This document shows, piece after piece, positions 43,895-52,008 of a stretch of DNA of 64,000 bases. The notes beneath the pieces were generated by a model, which worked only from the letters and a program-made list of their open reading frames with translations, ran no database searches and was not told the DNA's origin. The position numbers and the translations under genes were made by a program. Every line of letters starts with the position of its first letter. Position 1 is the first letter of the stretch. The DNA is taken from assembly GCA_017935185.1 (NCBI GenBank), contig JAGBIC010000014.1, positions 43,515 to 107,514 of the forward strand, read 5' to 3'. This stretch comes from Alistipes sp. (GTDB lineage Bacteria > Bacteroidota > Bacteroidia > Bacteroidales > Rikenellaceae).

Positions 43895-45127
43895 ATGAAA
43901 GAGGCTATTGCTATTCTCACAGGTGGCGGTCCCGCTCCAGGTATGAACACCGTTGTCGGCAGCGTTGCCAAGACATTCCTTGCAAAGGGTTATCGTGTAA
44001 TCGGTTTGCACTATGGTTATTCAGGTCTTTTCAACCCCAATCCCCGTTTCGAGGATATGGATTTCGTAAAGGCTGACTACATCTTCAATCAGGGTGGTTC
44101 TTACCTTACCATGAGCCGTTTCAAGCCCACTGACAAGGATTTTGAGGAGAATTTCAACCTGTCTTTCTTCCAGGAGAACAACATCAAGTTGCTCGTAACA
44201 GTTGGTGGTGATGATACTGCATCTACCGCTAACCGTATCGCCAAATTCTTGGAGGCAAAGCAGTACCCCATTGCAAATATTCACGTTCCTAAGACTATCG
44301 ACAACGACCTACCATTGCCCGCAGGCTCACCCACATTCGGTTACCAGTCTGCAAAGGAGGGTGGTACAGTTATCGGTCGCGCCGTATATAACGACGCCCG
44401 CACTTCAGCCAACTGGTTTGTTGTAGCTGCCATGGGTCGTTCGGCAGGCCACCTCGCATTCGGTATCGGTTCTGCTTGCCACTACCCCATGATTGTTATC
44501 CCCGAGATGTTCAACAAGTCGGAGATTACCATCGAGAAGATTGTAAACCTTGTTGTTTCTTCAATCATCAAGCGCAAGATTATGGGTATCGACTATGGTG
44601 TTGCCATGATTTCAGAGGGTGTATTCCACGCTCTCTCTGACGAGGAGATTCGCAACTCTGGCATCCACTTCACATATGATGACCACGGTCACCCCGAGCT
44701 TGGTAAGGTTTCAAAGGCCAACATCTTCAACGAGCTTTTGGAGAACAAGCTCAAGGAGCTCAAGATCAAGGTTAAGTCTCGCCCCGTTGAGATCGGTTAC
44801 GAGGTTCGTTGCCAGACTCCTATCGCCTACGACTTGGTTTACTGCTCGGAGTTGGGTATGGGTGTTTACAAGCTCTTCTCGGAGGGCAAGACCGGTTGCA
44901 TGGTTTACATCTCGCAGGATGGTTTCGTATCACCTCTCTACCTGAAGGATTTGCAGGATCCCACCACAGGCAAGATTCCTCCCCGTTTGGTAAACATCGA
45001 GTCAGACAAGATTCAGCAGGTTATCAACAACCTTCTTCACTATATCAACCCCGAGGACTACGAGGCTGCAAAGGCTTACGTAGCAAACCCCGAGGCTTAC
45101 GATTTCAAGAAGATTTTGAACTGGTAA
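43895..45127 (+). CDS. 6-phosphofructokinase, pyrophosphate-dependent type
   Basis: Phosphorylates fructose 6-phosphate in glycolysis. The 410-residue protein has ILTGGGPAPGMNTVVG (phosphate site), GGDDT (residues 104-108), and PKTIDNDLP (Lys133, catalytic Asp in TIDND). Known comparisons show Asp after GGD and Lys before TIDND mark use of pyrophosphate instead of ATP; ATP enzymes have GGDGS and PGTIDND. Codon use is biased toward highly expressed patterns. It has its own promoter and terminator. Confidence 0.93.
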   Translation: MKEAIAILTGGGPAPGMNTVVGSVAKTFLAKGYRVIGLHYGYSGLFNPNPRFEDMDFVKADYIFNQGGSYLTMSRFKPTDKDFEENFNLSFFQENNIKLLVTVGGDDTASTANRIAKFLEAKQYPIANIHVPKTIDNDLPLPAGSPTFGYQSAKEGGTVIGRAVYNDARTSANWFVVAAMGRSAGHLAFGIGSACHYPMIVIPEMFNKSEITIEKIVNLVVSSIIKRKIMGIDYGVAMISEGVFHALSDEEIRNSGIHFTYDDHGHPELGKVSKANIFNELLENKLKELKIKVKSRPVEIGYEVRCQTPIAYDLVYCSELGMGVYKLFSEGKTGCMVYISQDGFVSPLYLKDLQDPTTGKIPPRLVNIESDKIQQVINNLLHYINPEDYEAAKAYVANPEAYDFKKILNW

Positions 45128-45147
45128 GAGTCATATATATCAATAGA

Positions 45148-45178
45148 AACAGGGTGCCCGAAAAGCACCCTGTTTTAT
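45148..45178. terminator. Bidirectional terminator after pfk
   Basis: 10-bp stem AACAGGGTGC/GCACCCTGTT (45148-45157 with 45165-45174), 7-nt loop; the convergent SLOG gene stops at its right edge. Confidence 0.9.
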
Positions 45179-45672
45179 TTAAACCCCAAATCGAGTTGCG
45201 GGTCGGGGAATAGATTTATCACCTCTGCCCTACTTTTTCGGGCGCGACGTACGGTGTAGGCCGTTCCGCCCTTTGGCGCTCCATCCCACCACGCCACAAC
45301 CACCGAGGCATTATCGACAAGATAATTATTGCGCAACATATAACTCAAATCGCCGCCATTCTCGCTCACAACCTCGGCGCCATCGGCCACGTCAGCCACA
45401 CGGCGATATTGTTCGGCATCAGCTCCATGAAAGAGTTTGAAAAATCCCTTATGGGGAATAACGGCTATCAAATCAACCTCGGGATGCTCCTTTTTAAGCT
45501 CCAGCACAGCCTCCCCCGCAGCCAAATCGAATCCCCACGACATCCCGCACAGAAAACGACTGAAGCCGCGCTCATAAAGTTGCGCCACAACGCGGCGCAG
45601 TTCCTGATTGCTCTCTCCGGCATAGGTGCGATGACCCGTAAATGCCACTGTTATATCTTGACAAAATTTCAT
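45175..45672 (-). CDS. SLOG family protein (DUF1273/YpsA-like)
   Basis: A 165-residue Rossmann-fold protein. The hallmarks are VAFTGHR near the start, FLCGMSWGFDLAAGE and a later RNNYLVDNASVVVAWWDGAPKGGTAYTV. SLOG domains bind nucleotides or nucleotide-derived ligands; the DUF1273 group has no known substrate. The ATG is four bases from a TAAATTTG -7 box (45677-45684), so the mRNA may be leaderless. Confidence 0.87.
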   Translation of the reverse strand: MKFCQDITVAFTGHRTYAGESNQELRRVVAQLYERGFSRFLCGMSWGFDLAAGEAVLELKKEHPEVDLIAVIPHKGFFKLFHGADAEQYRRVADVADGAEVVSENGGDLSYMLRNNYLVDNASVVVAWWDGAPKGGTAYTVRRARKSRAEVINLFPDPQLDLGFK

Positions 45673-45676
45673 ACCA

Positions 45677-45684
45677 CAAATTTA
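45677..45684 (-). promoter_or_regulatory. -7 promoter box of the SLOG gene
   Basis: TAAATTTG on the minus strand, separated from the ATG by TGGT only. Confidence 0.5.
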
Positions 45685-45737
45685 TCGCTCTGGCGTGGGA
45701 TTTGCAACACTTTGCTATGAATTTAAATTTTACTGTT

Positions 45738-45911
45738 ATGAAAAACACATCTATTTGCTCAATCATCTCATTCCTCGGCGGAATGTTGGCAGGCTCGGTA
45801 CTTGCAATGCTCACAACACCACAGTCAGGCCCAGAGTTGCGTAAGAAAATCAGCGACTACGTAGACCAAGAGGCCGAAAAGATTCGTTGCCAATGTAACG
45901 ACCATCGTTAA
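45738..45911 (+). CDS. YtxH-like small membrane protein
   Basis: A 57-residue protein with one membrane span (ICSIISFLGGMLAGSVLAMLTTP, shown in part as SFLGGMLAGSVLAML) followed by the YtxH-type amphipathic segment SGPELRKKISDYVDQEAEK. YtxH-like proteins are general stress or envelope proteins with unknown biochemistry. The ATG at 45738 begins the Lys-rich start of the span. It is followed 23 nt later by a holin-like membrane protein; the two are probably co-transcribed. Confidence 0.78.
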   Translation: MKNTSICSIISFLGGMLAGSVLAMLTTPQSGPELRKKISDYVDQEAEKIRCQCNDHR

Positions 45912-45934
45912 CAACACAAAACGAACAGATTACC

Positions 45935-46258
45935 ATGGACGATAAAGCCAAAAACCCGAAAATCATCACCCCCTTCATATTATTCTCACTCACAGCAGTG
46001 GCAGCTGTTATACTACTTCTGACATCAGCTATAATATGGTTAGGCGGGATAGTCGATTCGCTATCACTTGCGGCATTGATTGTGGGAGGATTCTTCTTGA
46101 TTGTATCGGGTGTGATTTATCTCATCTCACTACGGCCTGCGCTGGAAAGCATCAACGACCGTATGGAAACCATCTATAACGTAGCTTTCGCCGTACGCAA
46201 TGGCTACAAGGTTGCACACAGGTATCTGATTTCGTTTTTCTACGACTTTTTAAAATAG
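45935..46258 (+). CDS. Holin-like membrane protein (Phage_holin_3_6/DUF1469 type)
   Basis: A 107-residue protein with two membrane spans (about residues 14-37 and 45-66) and a charged C-terminal helix (RPALESINDRMETIYNVAF). The layout matches the Phage_holin_3_6 superfamily, whose chromosomal members usually sit next to YtxH genes and are not phage lysis proteins. No prophage genes are nearby. Confidence 0.72.
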   Translation: MDDKAKNPKIITPFILFSLTAVAAVILLLTSAIIWLGGIVDSLSLAALIVGGFFLIVSGVIYLISLRPALESINDRMETIYNVAFAVRNGYKVAHRYLISFFYDFLK

Positions 46259-46266
46259 TCGTACTG

Positions 46267-46290
46267 AGGGGTTCTTCGGAACCCCTATTT
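46267..46290 (+). terminator. Terminator with UUCG tetraloop
   Basis: 8-bp stem AGGGGTTC/GAACCCCT closing a TTCG loop in the stable c(UUCG)g context (46267-46286), followed by ATTTTATTT. Confidence 0.85.
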
Positions 46291-46305
46291 TATTTGCCAC
46301 TGAAT

Positions 46306-46337
46306 AAAAAAAAGCTCGCCACACTATAGCGGCGAGC
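46306..46337 (-). terminator. Terminator of the rubrerythrin gene
   Basis: Minus-strand hairpin GCTCGCC/GGCGAGC (46331-46337 with 46314-46320) followed by eight T. Confidence 0.88.
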
Positions 46338-46362
46338 CATCATATCTAAATAGCATTGTAGA

Positions 46363-46917
46363 CTATTTTCCAAAATATCTCTTGTAAAGGCCCTGGAAAC
46401 CTGCACCGTGGCGAGCCTCATCCTTTGCCATCTCATGAACGGTGTCATGAACTGCATCCAAGTTCTGCTCCTTTGCCAAACGTGCCAAACGGAACTTATC
46501 CTCGCAAGCGCCGCTCTCGGCCTCCATACGCTTCTTAAGGTTGGTCTTGGTATCCCATACAACCTCACCGATAAGCTCGGCAAACTTTGATGCATGCTCA
46601 GCCTCCTCCCATGCGTAACGCTTGTAAGCCTCTGCGATTTCAGGATAGCCCTCGCGGTCAGCCTGACGACTCATTGCCAAATACATACCAACCTCGGTGC
46701 ACTCACCCATGAAGTGATCCTGCAAGCCCTTCCAGAGCTCCTCGCTGGCACCCTTGCCATCACCCAACTGGTGAACAGTTGCAAAGGTCAAATCACCCTC
46801 CTGCTCCTCAACCTCTACGAACTTATCTGCACCAACCTTGCAAAGCGGGCACTTCTCGGGAGCCGCATCACCCTCGTGGATGTAACCACATACTGTACAA
46901 CGAAATTTCTTTGACAT
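46363..46917 (-). CDS. Rubrerythrin with N-terminal rubredoxin domain
   Basis: A 184-residue non-haem iron protein that reduces hydrogen peroxide in anaerobes. Residues 1-35 are a rubredoxin-like domain (CTVCGY and CPLCKVG) placed before, not after, the diiron four-helix domain ([29 protein letters not shown]), the reverse of classical rubrerythrin. All Fe-binding Cys, Glu and His residues are present. It has a consensus promoter and stands alone; likely strong and stress-responsive. Confidence 0.95.
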   Translation of the reverse strand: MSKKFRCTVCGYIHEGDAAPEKCPLCKVGADKFVEVEEQEGDLTFATVHQLGDGKGASEELWKGLQDHFMGECTEVGMYLAMSRQADREGYPEIAEAYKRYAWEEAEHASKFAELIGEVVWDTKTNLKKRMEAESGACEDKFRLARLAKEQNLDAVHDTVHEMAKDEARHGAGFQGLYKRYFGK

Positions 46918-46980
46918 AATCTTGTTTGTTTTAAGTTTGTTATTTTATAGTTTGTATTGTTTATCTCTGTTTTCCTATTG

Positions 46981-47010
46981 CAAAGATATAGGCTTTTTAC
47001 ACTTCTGCAA
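46981..47010 (-). promoter_or_regulatory. Promoter of the rubrerythrin gene
   Basis: On the minus strand TTG (47008-47010), exactly 19 bp, TATCTTTG (46981-46988). Leader about 60 nt. Confidence 0.75.
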
Positions 47011-47117
47011 TAGATGTTTGATAATTCTTTTTTATATTTGCATCATCAAAACTTATACTACAATCTCACTCGGCAATAAAAAAACCTTATTGGTTAATAT
47101 CCGATATATGAGGTGTA

Positions 47118-47651
47118 TTACTCCTGCATTACCACATGCTCGATATACTCCACATTGACACAATCTTTGGCCAGAACCTTTTTCTCGGAATCCAAAAGAT
47201 ATAACGAAGGTATAGCCCTCAAATCATACAGGCGTTTTTTTGTTATAATCTGCTTTTTGTCGTAAGCATTTATCCACGACTCGGGATAATCTTTAACATG
47301 AGCATGCCAAGCCTCCAAATCCTCATCGGGATATATGACAAGAATCTTCAGGCTCTTTCGTTCAATCATTTCGTTCAATTTCGGCGAAGCTGATATCTGC
47401 TCACGAATCTCACGACACATCGGACATCCGGGGTTGCTTATAAATATCAATGTATATTCAGCCTTGATTTCATACAATTCACCTTCTGCTCCCGAGGCCA
47501 TTGTGTAGCGGAAATTCTCGGCCGGCTCGCCCACCCTGTTTTTTAGAGCCATCTCCAGATCATGCACATACGGCAACTTCTCATACTCGTCAAGATACTG
47601 GCTTGCGATGGCGGCCTCCAGAACAGGTATATACTTTTCATCGCTTCGCAT
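47118..47651 (-). CDS. DUF5106 protein, C-terminal half with thioredoxin-like CxxC domain
   Basis: 177 residues with no signal peptide of their own. The body is a thioredoxin-like domain with FISNPGCPMCREI (Cys-x2-Cys) and a late AIPSLYLLDSEKKV (cis-Pro loop). It starts with ATG directly after the TAG of the upstream reading frame and in the same frame. The two halves together match one DUF5106 lipoprotein, so this is either a fragment of a broken gene, a reinitiated product or the tail of a readthrough product. Without the upstream signal it would stay in the cytoplasm. Confidence 0.7.
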   Translation of the reverse strand: MRSDEKYIPVLEAAIASQYLDEYEKLPYVHDLEMALKNRVGEPAENFRYTMASGAEGELYEIKAEYTLIFISNPGCPMCREIREQISASPKLNEMIERKSLKILVIYPDEDLEAWHAHVKDYPESWINAYDKKQIITKKRLYDLRAIPSLYLLDSEKKVLAKDCVNVEYIEHVVMQE

Positions 47652-48086
47652 CTACGAATTGGGATCGTGCAACACAACCTCCGCCAACTTCAAAAAGTAA
47701 TTAAACATCAACTTTGAAGATGACGCCTTTTGCATCAGGCGCGACATGGCTGGGCGCGCCAGCGAGTCGGGCAGATGGCCACCAACATATACGGCATAAG
47801 CTGTGAGCATCTCCTGAAACTCCACCTCCTCAAGAAATGTAGTGTCAGCAAAATCGAATTTATCCCAATAGTGTTCGATATTATAGGCTCGCTTCTGCTC
47901 CTCCGGAAGCAATGCCGGAGGAAATGACGGAATAAATGTTCTCGTCGGCTTAACATCCGCATCTACTCTTTGTTCTGTCGCAGCAGAATCGGCACTACGG
48001 CTATCTGAGCGCCCTCGGCACGAGATTCCAATAGTAATAATACCGACAAGAAGCAGCGATATAAATTGCAACAATATTTTCCTCAT
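47652..48086 (-). CDS. DUF5106 lipoprotein, N-terminal half ending at an in-frame TAG
   Basis: 145 residues (145 codons incl. stop region) with a lipoprotein signal peptide (LLLVGIITIGISC) and the helical N-terminal DUF5106 region (YDKF-type: YWDKFDFADTTFLEE; MFNYFLKLAEVVLHDPNS). The reading frame stops at TAG right where intact family members continue into a region like the one after the stop. No frameshift separates the halves. Start is ATG 48086. A TAACTTTG -7 box lies at 48107-48114. Confidence 0.7.
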   Translation of the reverse strand: MRKILLQFISLLLVGIITIGISCRGRSDSRSADSAATEQRVDADVKPTRTFIPSFPPALLPEEQKRAYNIEHYWDKFDFADTTFLEEVEFQEMLTAYAVYVGGHLPDSLARPAMSRLMQKASSSKLMFNYFLKLAEVVLHDPNS

Positions 48087-48146
48087 CACTCAAAATTTAT
48101 ATTACACAAAGTTATGAAAATTTTCAACATATCATACACCTGCAAC

Positions 48147-48174
48147 AAAAAAGCCGTCCACACAAGTGAACGGC
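48147..48174 (-). terminator. Terminator of the etfB-etfA-acyl-CoA dehydrogenase operon
   Basis: Minus-strand hairpin GCCGTTCAC/GTGGACGGC (9 bp with one mismatch, 48166-48174 with 48153-48161) followed by six T. Confidence 0.8.
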
Positions 48175-48195
48175 CGAAATCAAGCATATTTTAAT

Positions 48196-49920
48196 TTAAA
48201 ATTGCTCCTGAACCTCGCTAATGAGAGCCACATCCTCACCCTCCGATGAATTGATATAGGCCTCTGCACCTGCAATATATGCCTCCGACAACTTCAAGAA
48301 CGCCTTGGCATCAGAGCCATACTCTTCGACCTCGGTAGCTTGATGTGCAAGCAGATAGGTGATAATAATATGACCAACACTCTCAACCAAACGACGAGCA
48401 TGGAAATCCTTATACTGCGGGAACTCCTTATTTATACCCTCCACACGCTGAATCATCGCCACAACACGCTCGCGCAGTGCCTTAAGCTTTTCAACGATGG
48501 GCTGCATTGCAGGCGAATACTCAAGTGATTCATAACGAGCAATCTGCTCCATAAAAGTGCCCTTTGTAACGCCGTTTATGGCCGCCACAACCTGCAACTG
48601 CGAGGTACCCTCATAGATATTCATGATTCGGGCGTCACGATACAATCTTTCACAGGGATAATCCTTCATAAAGCCTGAACCGCCATGAATCTGAATCGCA
48701 TCATATGCCAACGAATTAGCATACTCCGAGGCAAAAAGTTTCACCAGCGGGGTAAATGCATCAGATAAACGATTATAGAACTTCATCTCCTGACGCTCCT
48801 CACCCTCCAGCGAACGCTCATGCGAGATATGGGTATACTGCTTGTAAATCTCTACAAAACGACTGGTTTCATAGAGCAGAGCGCGAGCGCCATGCAAACG
48901 GGCACGCATATTTGTAAGCATTTCCGAGATTGCAGGGAACTTAATGATATCCTTGCCGAACTGCTGACGTTCATGTGCATATTTCAGAGCCTCACGATAT
49001 GCCGCTTCGCACAGACCAACCGACTGCGCTCCAATACCCAGACGGGCTGCATTCATGAGCGACATAACATATTTAATCAATCCCATGCGGCGATCGCCAA
49101 CCAACTCTGCGGGAGCATCGATAAATACAAGTTCACATGTAGGCGAGCCCTTGATACCGAGTTTATTCTCGATTCGGCGCACCTTCATGCCGCCATTACG
49201 CTTGTCGTACACAAGCATTGAAAGGCCACGAGCATCGGTAGTACCCTCTTCGGTACGTGCAAGCACCAACGACACATCGCCATCACCATTTGTAATGAAT
49301 CGCTTAACGCCATTGAGCAACCATGTCTGCTTCTCCTCCGACCATGTAGCCTTGAGCATCACAGCACCCAAATCCGAGCCTGCATCGGGCTCGGTAAGAT
49401 CCATAGCACATGTAGCACCCTCGCACACCCACTTAAGATACTTTGCCTTCTGCTCCTCGGTGGCAAACTCATTCAATGTCTCGGCACAATCCTGCAAGCC
49501 CCAAATATTTTCAAAACTTGCATCGGCACGTGCCACCATCTCATTTGCCATAACAAAGCATGTGAGCGGGAAATTCAAACCACCGAAACGACGAGGAAGA
49601 GTCAATCCGTTCAAACCCGCATCATTCACAGCCTTCATATTCTCAACTGTTCCCGATGCATATATCACGCGGTCATTCTCAACTCGAGGGCCCTCATGAT
49701 CAACGCCCTCGGCATTCGGAGCAATAACGTCGCCACACACCCCTCCCGTGATCTCCATCACACGGCGGAATGAGTCCATGGCATCCTCGAAATTCTGAGG
49801 AGCATAATCATATTTGTCTTTATCGGAAAAGCCCCTCTCCTTCAGTTCTACAATCTTGCGCATCAACGGATGCTCAAGATGATATTGCAAATCCTTATTA
49901 TCTGAAAAGAAATTAGCCAT
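48196..49920 (-). CDS. Acyl-CoA dehydrogenase family protein
   Basis: A 574-residue flavoenzyme. The ACAD core has LPRRFGGLNFPLTCFV, MDLTEPDAGSDLGAV and RFITNGDGD in the N-terminal part. The C-terminal domain has QIHGGSGFMKDYPCERLYRDARI and the catalytic-Glu segment NIYEGTSQLQ, followed by about 130 extra residues of helix. That larger size fits the FadE/long ACAD class rather than 380-residue short-chain enzymes. It is co-transcribed with ETF (2-nt gap), which takes its electrons. The acyl-CoA is unknown. Confidence 0.92.
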   Translation of the reverse strand: MANFFSDNKDLQYHLEHPLMRKIVELKERGFSDKDKYDYAPQNFEDAMDSFRRVMEITGGVCGDVIAPNAEGVDHEGPRVENDRVIYASGTVENMKAVNDAGLNGLTLPRRFGGLNFPLTCFVMANEMVARADASFENIWGLQDCAETLNEFATEEQKAKYLKWVCEGATCAMDLTEPDAGSDLGAVMLKATWSEEKQTWLLNGVKRFITNGDGDVSLVLARTEEGTTDARGLSMLVYDKRNGGMKVRRIENKLGIKGSPTCELVFIDAPAELVGDRRMGLIKYVMSLMNAARLGIGAQSVGLCEAAYREALKYAHERQQFGKDIIKFPAISEMLTNMRARLHGARALLYETSRFVEIYKQYTHISHERSLEGEERQEMKFYNRLSDAFTPLVKLFASEYANSLAYDAIQIHGGSGFMKDYPCERLYRDARIMNIYEGTSQLQVVAAINGVTKGTFMEQIARYESLEYSPAMQPIVEKLKALRERVVAMIQRVEGINKEFPQYKDFHARRLVESVGHIIITYLLAHQATEVEEYGSDAKAFLKLSEAYIAGAEAYINSSEGEDVALISEVQEQF

Positions 49921-49922
49921 AG

Positions 49923-50942
49923 TTACTTTGAGTTTTGCTTGTAATACTTAATCATCTTGGGAATAACCTCCTCAACCTTGCCTGTAATAGCATAGTCGGC
50001 AATTTTGTTGATAGGAGCATCTGCATCGCTGTTAATAGAGATTATCATAGATGACTGATCCATGCCTGCCGTGTGCTGAATCTGACCCGAGATACCGCAG
50101 GCAATATACAATTTGGGGCGTACAGTAACACCGGTCTGCCCAATCTGACGCTCATGCTCGGCAAAACCGGCATCCACAGCTGCTCGGGAAGCACCAACCT
50201 CGGCACCCAAAACATCGGCCAGCTCGTAGCATAGATTGAAACCCTCCTTTGAACCCATACCGTAACCACCGGCAACAACTACACTTGCACCTTTAATATT
50301 TATCTTACGCTCCTCGATTTTTCTATCGAGTATCGTCACTGCCAAATCGGCCTCTGACAGATATTCCCGCCATGCGACAGCCTTAACCTCGGCTGGCTTC
50401 GGACTCTTCACCTCCTGCTTACGCATCACGCCCTCGCGCACGGTTGCCATCTGGGGTCGGCAATCGGGATTGACAATTGTTGCAATGATATTTCCGCCAA
50501 ATGCAGGGCGAATCTGATACAGCAAATTCTCATACTCCTTACCTGTCTTGGCATCTTTGTGAGGGCCAATCTCAAGCTGTGTACAATCGGCTGTAAGTCC
50601 GCTATGCAAAGCCGACGACACGCGGGGAGCAAAATCGCGGCCTACGGGAGTGGCACCAAACAAAACGATCTGCGGCTGCTCGGCCTTAATAAGACCACAC
50701 AAAGCCGATGTATGGGGTAATGTTCGGAACGGAGCAAAAATCTCGTCATCGGCAACCCACACTGTATCGGCACCATATTTTGACAATTCACACTCTATGC
50801 CGGCCACACCATGACCAAACACAACAGCCTCCAACTTCACACCCAACTTATCGGCCAACTCACGTCCTTTAGTCAAAAGCTCCAAACTAACGTCGGCAAT
50901 CGCACCTTCGTCGAGTTCTATATATACAAATATATTATTCAT
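49923..50942 (-). CDS. etfA: Electron transfer flavoprotein subunit alpha
   Basis: A 339-residue FAD-binding subunit. The C-terminal FAD domain has VVAGGYGMGSKEGF, GASRAAVDAGFAEHERQIGQTG, LYIACGISGQIQHTAGM and ISINSDADAPI, all hallmarks of EtfA. It pairs with EtfB to carry electrons from the acyl-CoA dehydrogenase to a membrane acceptor or, in confurcating forms, to ferredoxin. Gap to etfB is 15 nt and to the dehydrogenase 2 nt. Confidence 0.96.
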   Translation of the reverse strand: MNNIFVYIELDEGAIADVSLELLTKGRELADKLGVKLEAVVFGHGVAGIECELSKYGADTVWVADDEIFAPFRTLPHTSALCGLIKAEQPQIVLFGATPVGRDFAPRVSSALHSGLTADCTQLEIGPHKDAKTGKEYENLLYQIRPAFGGNIIATIVNPDCRPQMATVREGVMRKQEVKSPKPAEVKAVAWREYLSEADLAVTILDRKIEERKINIKGASVVVAGGYGMGSKEGFNLCYELADVLGAEVGASRAAVDAGFAEHERQIGQTGVTVRPKLYIACGISGQIQHTAGMDQSSMIISINSDADAPINKIADYAITGKVEEVIPKMIKYYKQNSK

Positions 50943-50957
50943 ATCTCCTCCTTTCGA

Positions 50958-51836
50958 TTAACCGAGCGTGTGGCTCGCAATAAGTTCAACCATAAGTTCA
51001 TTGATATGCTCATCTGACGAATTCAAGCACTTCGCCTCCTTGGCCTGAAATACCACATTTTCGATTTTCTTAACCTTGGTTGGTGAGCCCAACAGACCCA
51101 GCTGCTGCTCATCACACTCGATATCCGCCGCAGTTATCTCGGCAATCTTCAGGTAATCACGCTCGGCCACCATCTTGGCAGCAAGCGATCCCGCATTGGC
51201 AGCCACTTCAGAGGGAATCATGGCATATTTATATTTCATAACAAGGCGTGCATTCTGAGGACGTACCTCGGCAGCCGATGCATTGACTGTAACAACGGCC
51301 GGCATGGGAGTCTCAACAACCTCCACACCACGCTCCAATCGGCGACGAATCACCAACGAGGACTCCTTTACCTGCAACACCTCTTCGGCATAGGTAACCT
51401 GAGGCAAGCCCAATTTCTCGGCCACCTGCGGGCCAACCTGTGCTGTGTCGCCATCAATAGCCTGACGGCCTGCAACAATAACATCTGCACCTATCTTGCG
51501 CAATGCACACGACAAGGCATAAGATGTCGCCAAAGTATCGGAACCGGCAAATTTTCTATCTGTCAACAGATAACCGCCATCTGCTCCACGATACATGGCA
51601 TCGCGAATAATATCTGCCGCACGCTGCGGCCCCATAGTCAAGATATGTACCGTAGATCCGGCACACTCCTCCTTAAGACGCAAGGCCAATTCCAGAGCGT
51701 TCAAATCTTCGGGGTTGAATATGGCAGGCAGCGCAGCACGGTTTACCGTACCCTCCGCCGTCATAGCATCCTTACCCACATTTCGAGTATCGGGCACTTG
51801 CGTGGCCAATACAACAATTTTCAATCCTTTATTCAT
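50958..51836 (-). CDS. etfB: Electron transfer flavoprotein subunit beta
   Basis: A 292-residue adenine-nucleotide-binding subunit of ETF. It begins KIVVLATQVPDTRNVGKDAM, has INPEDLNALELALRLKEE and GRQAIDGDTAQVGPQVAEKL, the EtfB signature. First gene of the operon etfB-etfA-acd. The upstream 170 bp hold no clear consensus promoter. Confidence 0.96.
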   Translation of the reverse strand: MNKGLKIVVLATQVPDTRNVGKDAMTAEGTVNRAALPAIFNPEDLNALELALRLKEECAGSTVHILTMGPQRAADIIRDAMYRGADGGYLLTDRKFAGSDTLATSYALSCALRKIGADVIVAGRQAIDGDTAQVGPQVAEKLGLPQVTYAEEVLQVKESSLVIRRRLERGVEVVETPMPAVVTVNASAAEVRPQNARLVMKYKYAMIPSEVAANAGSLAAKMVAERDYLKIAEITAADIECDEQQLGLLGSPTKVKKIENVVFQAKEAKCLNSSDEHINELMVELIASHTLG

Positions 51837-52008
51837 TATATCTAAATATTGGTTTATCAGGCATGCATCGCGACCTACATACCATATTTATACAATAAAT
51901 GCTCGAAATGAGGTTAAAAACGTCGATATATAACCGACTTCGCGACATAGTCGATTAAACACATCGATGCCTCAACACTTGTTTCGGGCATTTATCTTAT
52001 CAAAAAAT

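Noticed and set aside
45738-46258. Prophage remnant because of the holin-like protein.
   Set aside because: No lysin, capsid, integrase or tail genes; the YtxH plus holin-like pair is a usual chromosomal arrangement.
47652-47654. TAG read as a sense codon genome-wide.
   Set aside because: uvrA, era, the TPR gene and the MFS gene all end properly at TAG, so TAG is an ordinary stop here.
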